From: Cyanidiococcus yangmingshanensis
Lineage: Eukaryota; Rhodophyta; Bangiophyceae; Cyanidiales; Cyanidiaceae
Reading direction: 5' to 3'
Assembly: GCA_013995675.1 (NCBI GenBank)
Contig: VWRR01000016.1
Coordinates: 310,001-374,000 of the forward strand
Length of the DNA stretch: 64,000 bases
A program made the translations under genes and the position numbers. Shown one piece after another: positions 19,476 to 30,514 of the stretch. Positions within the stretch are counted from its first letter, which is position 1; the number at the start of each line of letters is the position of its first letter. The notes beneath the pieces are model-generated. The model had not been told where the DNA came from. It searched no databases and saw nothing but the letters and a program-made list of their open reading frames with translations.

Positions 19476-22439
19476 TTATTGATCATCGGTAGCGGATTGC
19501 ACAGTTTCGGGTTCTTCATCGTCCGCCTCCTTGAGCCAATTCAGGAAAGTGTTCACGTGGAAAAGCGCCTTGGTCTTACCGGGGCTAGGGTCGTGTACGT
19601 CTTCGCGCCACCGATCAAACGCTTCCTCCGAGATGACATCGGCATCGTAAAGCACTTGGAACATCCCACTCATGAGTTCTGGCGGAAAGTCCAGTTGATT
19701 GCAGGCTACTTGCACGGCAAATGCTACTTGTGCCTGTCGCCATTCGTCGACGTCGACATCTCCCCCCTGCGGTTTGCTGCAGAAGCGGAATGAACTGGCG
19801 TAGCCGGCGCATCATGTCCATGATATCGCGCTCCCCAGATCCAGTAACATACTCCAATAAGATGTGTTCAGCAGTGTACCGACAAAGCGCATACCACTCA
19901 CGAGTGCGTCGCGTCATCTCTGTGCCCGTCGATGGGTCGGTATTCATCATCTGGCAGGGCGCTGCTCAGGAACGCTTTCAGCCAGTCTGCAGCCTGGGTC
20001 ACTTGTTCCGCTCCTGGCTCTAGGTAGGTGTGCAGACGCTCTCGAATGGCCAATTCCGGCAGCCAGTCGATCAGGCCATTCCGAACAAGGAATGCATCAA
20101 GCGTCGTTCTCTCGGCAGTGGAGAGGGAGCGCACCACCGGATGGAGCGTTTCGTAACGAGTCCAGGTATTGCTCGCGCACTCCACTAGAATGCTGTTGCC
20201 AGAGCGTTTCCAAGAATGAAACAAGTAGCGATGCACGGCGAGATTTTGGGGCTGCCTCGATTACAGTGCGACCAAAATCACCAATATCACTCGTCGTTGC
20301 GCAGCTACTGGTCAATACAAGTGCAGCACACTTACCAAAGACGCTACTGGCGGTCGGCATGTCCAGTTCATCCTCAAAGTCTAGTAAGCGGCTGGCAGTG
20401 GCAGAGAGTTCCTCGACAAGCTTTGCTACCGGAATGACACCATCAAAAGCTCCAGCAAAAGCTCGAACGAGTGGTTGGCGAAGGTTCCCGCGCGCACTAC
20501 ACGCCATATAGAAGAGCTCTTGTACCCCAACCGCACCAAGTATCTCTGGTTGCGACAAAAGCCCCGACTCGTGAAGCGCTCTATGTGCTTCCTCTGCACA
20601 AGGATTCACCATATAATCTTCGACGATACCATGAATAAGTGCTCGAACCTGTTCCGTGTTCGCGACCGTTGTGACCGGGCAGTGCTCTGGGCCATGCAGA
20701 CCTGTCTTCTCGTCGGTAGACAGTAGCGCAGCGTCTTGAGCAGTCAGTTCCAGGTCTCGATCGTCAGATGCCTTGGGCCTTGTCGACTTGGTTGCAGCCT
20801 CGGCCGATGCACCGGTAGTATCCTTTGTCATTGTTGTCGTTAATGGCGGCGGTGACAAAGCGCCTCCTCTCGCGGCCTCCTGTATCCGCGCCCGTAAAAC
20901 GCAACTGAGCCGCTTTGCGCGCTAGGGACTGGCTCAGCTGCCGTGCAGCGCGACCTGACTTTTTCCCGTGAATTTCCTCCAGAGTTGCCGGGCGCTCCAG
21001 AGCTCGACGTGGCTTCCATTTCTGTTTCCGCAGTTCCATACAATCCTTGAGCATGAACCGATAACGCGCTCGTATCTGCGGATTACTGGCCATTTCTTCG
21101 ATTTTGGCGAAATACGCATCCATGTAGGGGCGAGCTTCGGGCCGGTCCATACTGCTACCTGCGACAGAGAGCAGCTTGGCTAGCGTTTCGATACTATCCT
21201 CGTTCTCCTTCTCTTTCAGCAGCATCTGTACACATTCGTGGATGATCTTCTCACTCAACAAGTGCCTCTTGAAAAGCTCGCCAACGAAAATGGTGTTTCC
21301 TAGTGTTCTCCGCCGACTCCTGGCCAGTGCTTCTCTCTCGTCCTCATCAAGGAGAGTGCTCTGCTGAGGGGCGATCCTCCGGCGCTAGAGCCCGCTGCAC
21401 AAACTCTTCTTGACAACGGGCAAGGAGCATCTTCCGGAAATTCGTCTGAGAAGCCCCAGGTCGATTTTCAACCGCTATGCTGGGCAGTGCACGGTTCAAA
21501 ACCTCACAAAGATCGGCATAGACTCCACAAAAGTAAGGCTCCGCTAGCGCTTTGTCGAAGATTTCTGAAATCAACGCCTCAAGGACGGTGTAGCGATGGA
21601 GCGGCAAGTCGAGGATCTGTTCGGCCAGCGTCACAAACTTCTCTGGCACAAGTTTGTTCAGAATTGCTTTTGCTCTTCGTCTCGTCGAAGCAACAACCCC
21701 TTCCAAATCTGATGGTCCCGTCTCCGCAGTATTGTTCAAGAAAGATGGAGTCCAGGCCTTATGACTCCGTGTCAGTGGCGGGTGCCAAGTTCGCGCAGTG
21801 CCACTGCTGCCACTGCTTGCTGCTGCACCAGAGCGACGGCCGCTAGCCGAAGTCGACGGTCCGTTCGTTGAAGCGGTTGTGTTTCGTTGCGGAACGCCTC
21901 GACAACCGGAGACATCAACGCCGACCGACATCAAAGCGGCGCTGAGGGCCTCAAGTTCCGTCCGGTTTGCGCTCCGACGCAGCGCTGACTCGTACGCGGC
22001 ACGCGCGCGATCCCAAAGCACTTGCGGTGGCGGGGCGCCTCCACGTACGGTTGACGTCAATGACGCGTCACTGCTGTAGCGAAGGACCTGGATGCCTTGA
22101 CTCGCGCCGGCGCTCGACTCGTTGCTTCGACCGACGCTTGCGTTGCCCGGCCTCGCACTCGCTCCGCCAGTACGAACCTCTCTGGCCATGAGAGGGCGCC
22201 ACCGCATTGTCCACTACAACCGGAGCCGTCCCCGCTACAGAATGACTTTGAGCAGGCTGACCAGCCGTAACGTTGCTCGTTGCAGTGGCCCTGTTCGAAG
22301 GAGCACCCACCACGTTCGTTGACCGCGAGGCGCGAGTCGATTCCTTGCCCTGTAGTGGGTTCGCCTCTTTCGGTACTACAGTAGCTGCAAACTTTTCAGC
22401 AGCAAGCTCCCACTCCGTTTCATCGCCCGAATCAGTCAT
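19476..22439 (-). CDS. Translation initiation factor eIF4G, six frame changes
   Basis: Scaffold of the cap-binding complex, bridging eIF4E, eIF4A and eIF3. All three HEAT-type domains are legible. The MIF4G domain has RRAKAILNKLVPEKFVTLAE, FDKALAEPYFCGVYADLCE, FRKMLLARCQEEFVQRAL, then (next frame) LLDEDEREALARSRRRTLGN, GELFKRHLLSEKIIHECVQM and RFMLKDCMELRKQKWKPRR. The MA3 domain lies in the frame starting near 20858 (VRALIHGIVEDYMVNPCAEE). The W2 domain ends the protein: FQVLYDADVISEEAFDRW and GKTKALFHVNTFLNWLKE. Reading from the ATG at 22439 the frame must move six times, always +1: near 22185, at a 4-base run 21368-21371, near 20850, near 20130, near 19935 and at a 6-base run 19762-19767. 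About 986 residues. No eIF4E-binding motif was spotted in the low-complexity N-terminus. Confidence 0.88.
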
Positions 22440-23571
22440 GCACTTGGGGAAACGGCTCGATCGACTCCTAGTGCTGAGTAACCGGAGGCGTCCTCAAACG
22501 GGTCGCCGTGCGGCTCGTGACAACGCCGGCCATGATGAGTATTTTGGAAAAGCACCCGCATCGATTGATGTTTCGACTGCATCCAACCCTTCATGTCTTC
22601 TTTGTACCATCGTATTTATTTCCATTCCTAAATAGGTATTCTTATACAAGATCTAGATGCGGGTGCCAGCGGTGCCATCGTCGATGCGCGCCCCGCTGTT
22701 GACACGGATGCGACGCGGTCCCCGACCCTCGAGCTGAGAACGCCCCTGATCGACGAGACGATTCCTACAGAGTATCGTGGCCATCACGAACTACCCTAAT
22801 GAATACGCCCGCCCTAAGATGGCCAATTTTCATCGCGCCTGTTGGCCGACGACCCGCTGGTGCTCAGACACCAGATACAGACCGACAAAGGCGGCATCGG
22901 GTCGCTCGATCGAACGCGCGCGTCATACCGTGGATGCTCGTGATAGCGGCAGCGTGCTGTAAGGGCTTTGTCCCAGGTAACGGAATGTTGGTGAGGACGT
23001 TACGAGTGCTCTGCTCGCAGCAACACCATTTATCGTTCAGGTTCCGTTCGAGGCCAGGAAACCTGTATGCTGCATACCTGTGCCGAGCAGTGTCGCTGCG
23101 CCAGCGCCAAAGCTACAGACTGATGATTCGTCCTGCACGTTACCGTTCCCCAACATGCCGATGGGCTTTGTCTTTGATCTACTCCAGTGCGAATGCTGGT
23201 AACGTTATCTTATCAAAGTCATGATGATGCTGCTGCTGCTGATACCCTTCCGAAAACCTTTGAAAAAGTAAAAGATTCCCTGAGTGTTTGTCGTATCATC
23301 GGGGGCTGTCGACAGCGCCCCATCAACGATCGATGGTCGGGCCGAAACGCCTGTTCAGGAACGTCGCTTGGAACTGGTCGCGGACTGGGCCTCAGTTTTC
23401 CCCAGCGAGTACACCTCATCGTCGCCGATCGTATCTGGTGTTTAGCTTCGCTTGGCTCTTGGAGGGGCTGGGTGCTTCAGGCTGCCTCTGGTTGAGACGA
23501 GCGCTGCGCTTGGCCAAAGTCGTTGGTCCAGCACCCGGTTCGGTGTCACTCGCTTGACTTCGTTGGCCGGG
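22440..23571. promoter_or_regulatory. Divergent intergenic, eIF4G / HDAC
   Basis: About 1.1 kb between two head-to-head starts. Open frames here (up to about 140 codons) look random. The HDAC frame extends upstream to 23452 only through a non-ATG codon. Nothing else recognised. Confidence 0.45.
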
Positions 23572-24855
23572 ATGTTCGCGAGTCAGGCGTTGCACGACAG
23601 CGCCGACCGGCTCAGAGTCGCCTATTTTATGGACTTTGATGTTGGAGGCTACTACTACGGACAGCATCATCCGATGAAGCCGCACCGTATGGCCATAACG
23701 CACAATCTATGCATCGCGTACGGTCTCTATCGCCAGATGGACGTGTACAAGCCGCGTAAAGCAAGTCCAGAGGAGTGCGAAAAGTTCCACGCCTCTGAGT
23801 ATATTGAATTCTTGCGACAAGTGACCCCAGACACGCTTACCGATAACATCCTAGAGCAGTTGCAACGGTTCAACGTTGGACGGCAACACGGAGACTGCCC
23901 TCTGTTTGATGGACTGTGGGACTTTTGCGCCGCCTCTGCCGGTGGTAGTATCGACGGTGCTCGGAAGCTCATGTCAGGGATGAACGATATTGCAATTCAC
24001 TGGGCTGGCGGTTTACATCACGCGAAGAAAAGCGAGGCGAGTGGCTTCTGTTACGTGAACGATATCGTGCTCGCGATTCTGGAGTTGCTCCGTCTGTATC
24101 CCCGCGTGCTCTATCTCGACATCGATGTGCACCATGGTGATGGAGTCGAAGAGGCTTTCTACACAACCGACCGGGTGCTGACTGTATCTTTCCACAAGTA
24201 CGGGGACAACTTTTTTCCGGGTACAGGCGACGTTTGGGATCGTGGCTTTGGGCGCGGCGAGGGCTACGCAGTCAACGTTCCCCTGAAAGACGGCATGGAT
24301 GATGCCTCGTTCGCTCGTATTTTCGAACCGATTGTGACCAAGGCGATCGAGGTGTACCAACCCGGCGCTATTGTCATGCAATGTGGTGCAGACTCATTGG
24401 CTCATGACCGGCTCGGATGTTTCAACTTGACCGTGCAAGGACACGCCAACGCAGTCGCTTTTGTTCGCTCATTTCAGCTCCCGATGCTCGTCCTCGGAGG
24501 CGGTGGTTACAACATACGCAACGTGGCCCGTTGCTGGCTCTACGAGACATCGGTGCTTCTGGGAACACCCGCCGATGCCCAGATACCCTACAACGATTAT
24601 TGGGAGTATTTCGCTCCCGATTACTCCCTTCAAATCCAACCAATAAGCGATTTGGAGAATCAGAATTCGCGTGAATATTTAGACAAGGTGAAAAGCAAGG
24701 TTCTCGAACAACTACGCCAGCTCGAAGGGGCGCCCTCTGTTCAAATGCGTCACATGCCTCCGAGCTTTTGGTCTGAGGCAGCAGAGACGGATACGGACGA
24801 AGATGACAATGATATCGATCACGAGCCAAGTGCAGCTGCGGCAATAACCGACTGA
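23572..24855 (+). CDS. Class I (RPD3/HDAC1-type) histone deacetylase
   Basis: Zn-dependent lysine deacetylase acting on histone tails in nuclear corepressor complexes. From the ATG at 23572 (427 residues) the class I fold is complete: [33 protein letters not shown], the catalytic [17 protein letters not shown] with its charge-relay His pair, the metal ligands in [35 protein letters not shown] (third metal-binding Asp), and the active-site [14 protein letters not shown] with the transition-state Tyr. The C-terminal tail is short and acidic ([15 protein letters not shown]), typical of the RPD3 group. Codons upstream of 23572 in the same frame have no family counterpart and no ATG. No missing residue was noticed. 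Identity is secure; complex membership is inferred. Confidence 0.96.
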   Translation: MFASQALHDSADRLRVAYFMDFDVGGYYYGQHHPMKPHRMAITHNLCIAYGLYRQMDVYKPRKASPEECEKFHASEYIEFLRQVTPDTLTDNILEQLQRFNVGRQHGDCPLFDGLWDFCAASAGGSIDGARKLMSGMNDIAIHWAGGLHHAKKSEASGFCYVNDIVLAILELLRLYPRVLYLDIDVHHGDGVEEAFYTTDRVLTVSFHKYGDNFFPGTGDVWDRGFGRGEGYAVNVPLKDGMDDASFARIFEPIVTKAIEVYQPGAIVMQCGADSLAHDRLGCFNLTVQGHANAVAFVRSFQLPMLVLGGGGYNIRNVARCWLYETSVLLGTPADAQIPYNDYWEYFAPDYSLQIQPISDLENQNSREYLDKVKSKVLEQLRQLEGAPSVQMRHMPPSFWSEAAETDTDEDDNDIDHEPSAAAAITD

Positions 24856-25157
24856 TTCCTCGGATCTCTACAAAATGTCCCTTTTTCATCGCTGACGACG
24901 ACGACTCGCTCCCTTCAGATTGCAGACACATGTTTGGATTTTTCCAAAGGCAGCGTTGGCACGATGTCGAAGGTGGCTCTCCTCAAGTTCGGATTGCGCT
25001 TAGAGCAGGTCCCACAGACTGAGCGTGACGCCGATCAGTGTGTCGAACAACGCCAACAAAAGCACAGCATTTTTCAGCATGGCCGAGCTGCCGTGTCGGC
25101 GTACATCTGCTGACAAAGACGACATCATCGATGGCGGTTCAGCGCTCCCTGCATCCA
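24856..25157. other. Intergenic, convergent
   Basis: About 300 bases between HDAC and the DUF202 gene. The minus-strand frame 25000-25191 encodes a hydrophobic run (AVLLLALFDTLIGVTLSLWD) that could be a further membrane segment of the DUF202 protein in a shifted frame, but it is not needed for that domain and may be chance. Confidence 0.4.
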
Positions 25158-26054
25158 TTAGATCCAACATGCCACAAAACCAACTGCACAAGTCGCGGTA
25201 ATTCCGAAGAATACGATCACAAAGGGACGTGAGTCCCGCAGAAACCGATGATCGTATAGTGTGCGCTGCCAGTGGTAAAAATGCATCGTGCCTATCGCAA
25301 TGAACAACAGACCCAACGCTGCGTACAACACGCCAAGAATAATCACTGGTGTCCCTTTCAAGAGCTTCCCAATTGCGGCTCCAGTAAGAACCATACGAAA
25401 ACTAGTTCGGATCCAAGAGAAAAATGTTCGTTGGTTTGCGGTAAAGTCTTCGAGAACGTAGGTGGGATCCTGTCGCATTGCTTTCCAATACAGTTGCTGT
25501 TCAGCCTGTTCTCGGAGGAACCAGGTGGTTCGCTCCACAATCACTGTTTTGAGCTGCTCCCAGGCTTCGGCGTCACCCTGTCTTAGCTTGACCTTCAGGC
25601 GCTGCAGGCCGGCTCGAAGGGTATTCGACCACTCGGAAACACGGGTCATCGACTCATCTCCTGGCCGGGAGAAAAGCTGATGGGGCACTTGGTTGGATTC
25701 CAGCAGTCGTGCTTGCCAAGAGAGAGGACCCGTTCCAATCTGCTCGTCCCTGGCCTCGCTCGGTTCGCTGAACGTCGAGGTCTCACCCCGGGTGACGCGA
25801 GACTCCTCGCGTTCCGCTGGGGGTGTAAATCTTGTTCTGAAAAGTTCATCCAGACCTTGCTCAGTCAGTTCACGCCGAACGAGAACCTCAAGCTCAGCGG
25901 CGAGTCTGTCTTCCGCGACGTTTCTCGTTTCCGGAGGACGCTGCTCTCCCAACGGTGATGTAGGGTACCTGGAGGTCTCTTCCGTCGAGCCATTGCGGTC
26001 GCCAGTACGCGTCCACCATCTCCGTCGAAATCTCGACTCTGTAGTCTGCTGCAT
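25158..26054 (-). CDS. DUF202-domain membrane protein
   Basis: A 298-residue protein whose C-terminal about 90 residues form a DUF202 domain: ANQRTFFSWIRTSFRMVLTG (the diagnostic 'ERTFLSWIRTSL' entry), then VIILGVLYAALGLLFIAIG, HFYHWQRTLYDHRF and PFVIVFFGITATCAVGFV. That gives three membrane segments. DUF202 domains occur alone in bacteria and at the C-terminus of VTC-type polyphosphate polymerase subunits and SPX proteins of yeast and algae; no SPX or VTC catalytic domain is present here. The N-terminal 200 residues are charged, helical and unrecognised. The start is the ATG at 26054; the frame is open further up only from a TTG. Location is probably an endomembrane or plasma membrane. Confidence 0.7.
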   Translation of the reverse strand: MQQTTESRFRRRWWTRTGDRNGSTEETSRYPTSPLGEQRPPETRNVAEDRLAAELEVLVRRELTEQGLDELFRTRFTPPAEREESRVTRGETSTFSEPSEARDEQIGTGPLSWQARLLESNQVPHQLFSRPGDESMTRVSEWSNTLRAGLQRLKVKLRQGDAEAWEQLKTVIVERTTWFLREQAEQQLYWKAMRQDPTYVLEDFTANQRTFFSWIRTSFRMVLTGAAIGKLLKGTPVIILGVLYAALGLLFIAIGTMHFYHWQRTLYDHRFLRDSRPFVIVFFGITATCAVGFVACWI

Positions 26055-26534
26055 TGCGAAGAGCCATAGGAGTAGACTCGGCTGTTGTCGCTTGAGAACG
26101 CAACAGCGACCGAAGCAGTGTCGATCGAAGGTATCGAATACGCTCCCTGTGGTCGCGACGACGGACCTGCTGGAGACTCCCAGCACAAAGCCCAAACTCG
26201 CAGCCCTAACGATGGTCGAACAAGAAAGGATTCAAAAAATGTCAGGACTTTAGAGAAAAATGAAAGTGAACCGGTGCAGTATGTGACACGGAACATGACC
26301 AACTTGGTGGGGGGATTCTCGAAAATGAAACAGAGCCTTCAGCCCTACGGTTCGCGGTGGGGCTCCAGACATGCATCCAACTGCACCAGACCTGTTCGTA
26401 TATGCAGCATTCCCCGATCAGTCTAGCTTGGTTCGTTTATTTCTCCACCACACAGATGCCATCAAGGAAGGCATCAACATGATCGATGACGAATTAGGTC
26501 AGCTGTAGTACGTGCTCACGCCATGAGTCGGTTT
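26055..26534. other. Intergenic
   Basis: About 480 bases between the repeat-protein gene's stop and the DUF202 start, both on the minus strand. It should hold the DUF202 promoter. No gene was recognised. Confidence 0.45.
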
Positions 26535-29219
26535 TCATTCGGCAGACTCGGATTTCTCTGTGATCTGCGTTTTGGTTCCAGTTGTTTTGGTTGATTTGCG
26601 CTGCTTCACGAAACGTTTCTCGTACCAGTCCTTCCATTCGGGGTCCTCGGGATGACGCAAATTCATCGAGCGGGCCATGGCTACATAGCCACCGTGGTGG
26701 AGAATCGCTTCGTGGATATCGACACGCCCAGTTCGAAGCAAATCCTCCTCGCGAGGCATCTCGTCGACGGCGCCATAGAGGGGCATCCACATGGTCATAA
26801 GTTCTCGCTCAAGCGCGTCGCGGTCGTTCTTCAGCGTGTCGAGCGAGAGACGCTCAGAAAGCGAGCGCCAACCAATTCGACTAGCAACTGCAGCAAGTCC
26901 GCCATGAATGCGCTCACAGGCGAAGAGGAGGTCTGCCCGTCCATCTAGTCGAAGTTCATCTGCAGTGGGCATAGCTGGCACTCGTTCGCCGTTTCGGATA
27001 GCGTCCACGATCGAGCGAAAAGGTTTGCTGGCACGGTCTGGGGCAGGAACGCCAGCGCCTTCGTCTGGTGCTTGTCCAGCGGCGTGCTCGTTCTCATCGG
27101 CTGGTGACAGCAACCATGCGGCGTGGTTTCGAAGAAACTCGGCCACGACTTGTTCCCTTTGCTCAACATAGAGTAGCAGCTCCGCTTCCACATTCCGAAA
27201 CGAGTTCCAGTATCCTTTCGATCGTTTGGGACACGCTGGCCTTAGGTTGAAGCGGCGAGTGATAACGTCCCAGCCCCCGTGGCGACGAATGGAGGCAGCA
27301 AGGTCACGACGCCCGCTCCGAACGACCGTAATACTGGTAGGCATGACACCATTCTGGATCCAGGCTGCTGTGACGGCACAATTGAGAAAGGAGAAGATTT
27401 CTGTTTCGACATTCTCAAACGCATTCCAATAAAAAGGAGCGCGTGGTGGGTCAACAACATCGAGTCCCAACCGCCACGCCACTTCGTAGACACCGCCATG
27501 TAGATGCACACCGTACACAAGATCCAGGCGACCAGCCAAGATCAGTTCTTGTTGGGTAGGCATTCGACCCTGTGGTTGACCTGGCTTTTGTAGAAATGCG
27601 CATAAACGTTTCCGAACATTCTCAAAGTCTCGCCAAAAGGAACTCGGTCCGTACCAGAAATAGTGCATCCGACGTGCTACTTCAGCAGGGCCCCCGTGTC
27701 GCTGAATGGCCCGAATGAGGTCCTCTCGATCGTACATGCGGAACTGGTCGAAGCGCGGCATGATGCCCGGATGCCCGTTCTCTTGGATGAACGCCTCCAA
27801 TTCATTACGAAGGTTTTCAAAATTTGACCAGTATCCTCGAGGTCGAGTGCCGTTTATCGACTCTCGCGACAGCCCCAACTTCGACGCCACGGTGATGAAT
27901 CCGCCAAACTTTCGAATGGCATAGATGAGGTCGTGTCGATCCAGTGCCTCAAGCTCGTCCCGTCGCGGCATGCGCCAACCCAAGTTGGTCGCTTTCAAAA
28001 GCGCCCGCAGCTCATTTTCCAGATTCTTCTCCTCCGACCAGAAGTTCCGAGGCTTGCACGGCAGTCGGGATCGCAAGTATCCCATCGAGGCGGCCAGACG
28101 AACATAGCCGCCATGCCATCGATGGATAGCCCAATCGAGATCATGCCGACCCAGACGAACAAGATCTTGCTGTCGTGGAAGGCGATTCTGCTTTTCCATC
28201 AGATCGCCAAACAGACGTTTCAACTCGGCAATGAGTGCGTCTCGACTTCGCCAGGGAGTCTCATCACTCGATATTTCCAGGTTCATCCGCTTTGCGACTT
28301 CATGGAAGCCACCATATGAGTTGATCGCATAGCATACGATGTATTTCTTGGCGGCAGCAAGTTCGTTGTAGGTCGGCATACGCGGCCGGCTCTGTGGCTC
28401 CCTGGTAGTCCTCTCTGAGTTCTCCTTGCCAGATGGAGCGGGATCGTCCCCGATTTTCCCGAACGCCTCCGGGGGAAGCGCCTCTGGACCATCACGTTCA
28501 CGAATAAAGTCCCATATCTCTTTCTCTAAACGACCAAAGTCTTTGCGCCAGAAATACGACTCCCGTCGATGCGTTCGTAGTCCGCAGCGTTCGGCAATTT
28601 TCACGTAACCGCCGAATCTAATGATCGCCTGGACGAGGTCCGAGCGATTAGCCCGACGCAACTCGTTAGACGTGGGCATGTACTCGGGTCCATCTTTGGT
28701 TTTCGGACGCCTCTCGACGAACTCGAGTACCTCGCGTACGAGGTTCTCCTCCGTCCAGAAACCCCAGGGACGAGGTGGCCTCGAGAAACGGCGCGAACGT
28801 TTTCCTGAAACCCCAACATCCTCAGGGTCGTTCGCATTTCGGCGCCTTTCCGAAAGCGAATCATCGACAGAATCCGTATCGAAAGCGGTATCGTCTCGCG
28901 CTTTCTCTGTGCGAGGTCGCTCAAGGTTTTCTTCGGTCCACCGACGAAGCTTTTCATTCTTTTCCAGCAGAACCTCTGCATATTTGGATTTGTTATGTAC
29001 TGATTCGCTTGTTGCTATCCCAGAGAAGGGCGAATGAACAGGAGGTATCTGTTCTTGGTCCGAGTTGTCGACCAACTGCACGCGAAACACTTGAGGTCGC
29101 CGTCTGTAACGATTCGTCGACCAGTATGGCTTGCAATCGTTTCGGCGTTCTCGACGTACAATCGGCTTTGCAAGCGCTTTTTCATACACGCCATTCCAAA
29201 GAAAAGCTACGTCAAGCAT
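26535..29219 (-). CDS. Large protein of nine W/GR-DL/GG-VA repeats
   Basis: Family not named with confidence. From the ATG at 29219 the protein has 894 residues, unbroken. After a basic N-terminus (possible organelle signal: MLDVAFLWNGVYEKALAKP) and a charged linker, about residues 155-885 consist of nine tandem units of about 65-110 residues. Each unit runs: aromatic/Trp start, a helix such as ENLRNELEAFIQE, a loop ending MPTR/MPRR, then EL...GR.DL..AI...GG...VA.R..L. Examples are MPTSNELRRANRSDLVQAI, MPTQQELILAGRLDLVYGV and MPREEDLLRTGRVDIHEAI. Units 2 and 8 carry long insertions. Such a regular helical array suggests an alpha-solenoid that binds RNA, DNA or protein; organelle gene expression is a guess, since helical-repeat proteins of plastids and mitochondria often act there. 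Confidence 0.75.
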   Translation of the reverse strand: MLDVAFLWNGVYEKALAKPIVRRERRNDCKPYWSTNRYRRRPQVFRVQLVDNSDQEQIPPVHSPFSGIATSESVHNKSKYAEVLLEKNEKLRRWTEENLERPRTEKARDDTAFDTDSVDDSLSERRRNANDPEDVGVSGKRSRRFSRPPRPWGFWTEENLVREVLEFVERRPKTKDGPEYMPTSNELRRANRSDLVQAIIRFGGYVKIAERCGLRTHRRESYFWRKDFGRLEKEIWDFIRERDGPEALPPEAFGKIGDDPAPSGKENSERTTREPQSRPRMPTYNELAAAKKYIVCYAINSYGGFHEVAKRMNLEISSDETPWRSRDALIAELKRLFGDLMEKQNRLPRQQDLVRLGRHDLDWAIHRWHGGYVRLAASMGYLRSRLPCKPRNFWSEEKNLENELRALLKATNLGWRMPRRDELEALDRHDLIYAIRKFGGFITVASKLGLSRESINGTRPRGYWSNFENLRNELEAFIQENGHPGIMPRFDQFRMYDREDLIRAIQRHGGPAEVARRMHYFWYGPSSFWRDFENVRKRLCAFLQKPGQPQGRMPTQQELILAGRLDLVYGVHLHGGVYEVAWRLGLDVVDPPRAPFYWNAFENVETEIFSFLNCAVTAAWIQNGVMPTSITVVRSGRRDLAASIRRHGGWDVITRRFNLRPACPKRSKGYWNSFRNVEAELLLYVEQREQVVAEFLRNHAAWLLSPADENEHAAGQAPDEGAGVPAPDRASKPFRSIVDAIRNGERVPAMPTADELRLDGRADLLFACERIHGGLAAVASRIGWRSLSERLSLDTLKNDRDALERELMTMWMPLYGAVDEMPREEDLLRTGRVDIHEAILHHGGYVAMARSMNLRHPEDPEWKDWYEKRFVKQRKSTKTTGTKTQITEKSESAE

Positions 29220-30514
29220 TGGTGAAACCACGGTCAAGTTGCCAACCTGGAACGCTCTCGAGAGATAGGCACGGGGAAGTGACTCGAACGGAGCGAGCAA
29301 ATCGTGCGGTTTGTCGCGGCGCAACGTCCTCGGGCCCCGGCCGAGGTGCCGAGAGACCGATGCCCCCGGCGAGAGAACCTGACTGCTCCAATCCGTTCGT
29401 TCGAAAACGCGTATCTGCTTCCGTTTCGAGTCATGCTTTCCAGATCAGGACCTATACGAACTCAGTACTTGAGTAGACAGAATCGATGTTTGAAACTTGG
29501 GCAGGGGGTGTACTTGTACGGAGATACTCGTGTTCGAGGTGCTGGCGACCGGGAGGGTTTTGCGGTTTGAAAGGGCGTCAAGCCTTGCAAAACCCGCTCA
29601 AGTAGCGCTTTGCGTTCTTGGTAAGGCCTCTACGCTTCGCCATAGATCAGATGCGTTATGGTGAAGCATAGCGAGTGGAGTAGGAGTTGAACCACGAACG
29701 CTGGCGCAGGGCCGCCAATGTAGGCAGCTGTTGTTCGACAGCCTCAATGTCCTCTGTGACTCCGTGACGTGTCGCCTAGAGTAGTAGGGAACAAATCTGG
29801 CAATACTTGTCGAATCATGGGCAGCAGGGGAACCATTTCAGGGACCGATCCAGTCCCTGTTCCATCGCCTCAGGCCCGGTCATCGCCACATCGGTGCAAT
29901 TGGAACAGCTCGACCGTACCAAGGGCAGGACGCAATGCCGATGTTTTGCTCAATGAAACCAAATCATATCGCATGCGCGTCTCAAATGCATCCACAGACG
30001 CCATCGTTCGAAGTCGGCTGTAAAGATACTCACTGTCCACATTCGTTTATCGTCAGAGTTCTAGTGATGCGTAACGAACGGGAGAAACGTTCCCCCAATA
30101 CATATCTGGGCAGAAAGCACCACATGACAGTTCTATGCATCCAGACTTGAAGCTGAACCATTGACACGGCACCTTCGAATGGCAAGCGCGATCTCCAAGC
30201 GATTCCGTTCGCCAGACACTCGTCCCGCGCGCAGGCCGAGTGTGCGCTGCTGCCGCGCCGCTGTCGGATGATTCCGGACTCGCGCAACGCATGGCATGGC
30301 GGATCGGCGGCCGCGCGGCCCTGATTGCCCAAATCGAAACTCGTCATGCACTGCGCGAACGAGCATCGATGCGTGTCGCGCCAAAATAGGGTCATTCGGT
30401 GGAACCGACCGACGCAGGCATGCACGCATGCGACCGTGTCACGGATTGGGGTTCGTGCGTGCGTGCGTGCGTGCGTACGCTTCACTGAGTGTCTGGCTGT
30501 AACTTCGAGTTGTG
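29220..30514. promoter_or_regulatory. Divergent intergenic, repeat protein / Ctf4
   Basis: About 1.3 kb between two head-to-head starts. No gene is supportable; frames of 60-190 codons on both strands overlap one another and lack any domain. It contains a CGTG microsatellite close to the Ctf4 start. Confidence 0.45.
30454..30476. repeat. (CGTG)n microsatellite
   Basis: About five and a half tandem copies of a four-base unit, about 40 bases upstream of the Ctf4 start codon. Its place in the likely 5' leader means length variation could matter for expression, but that is inference. Confidence 0.85.
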
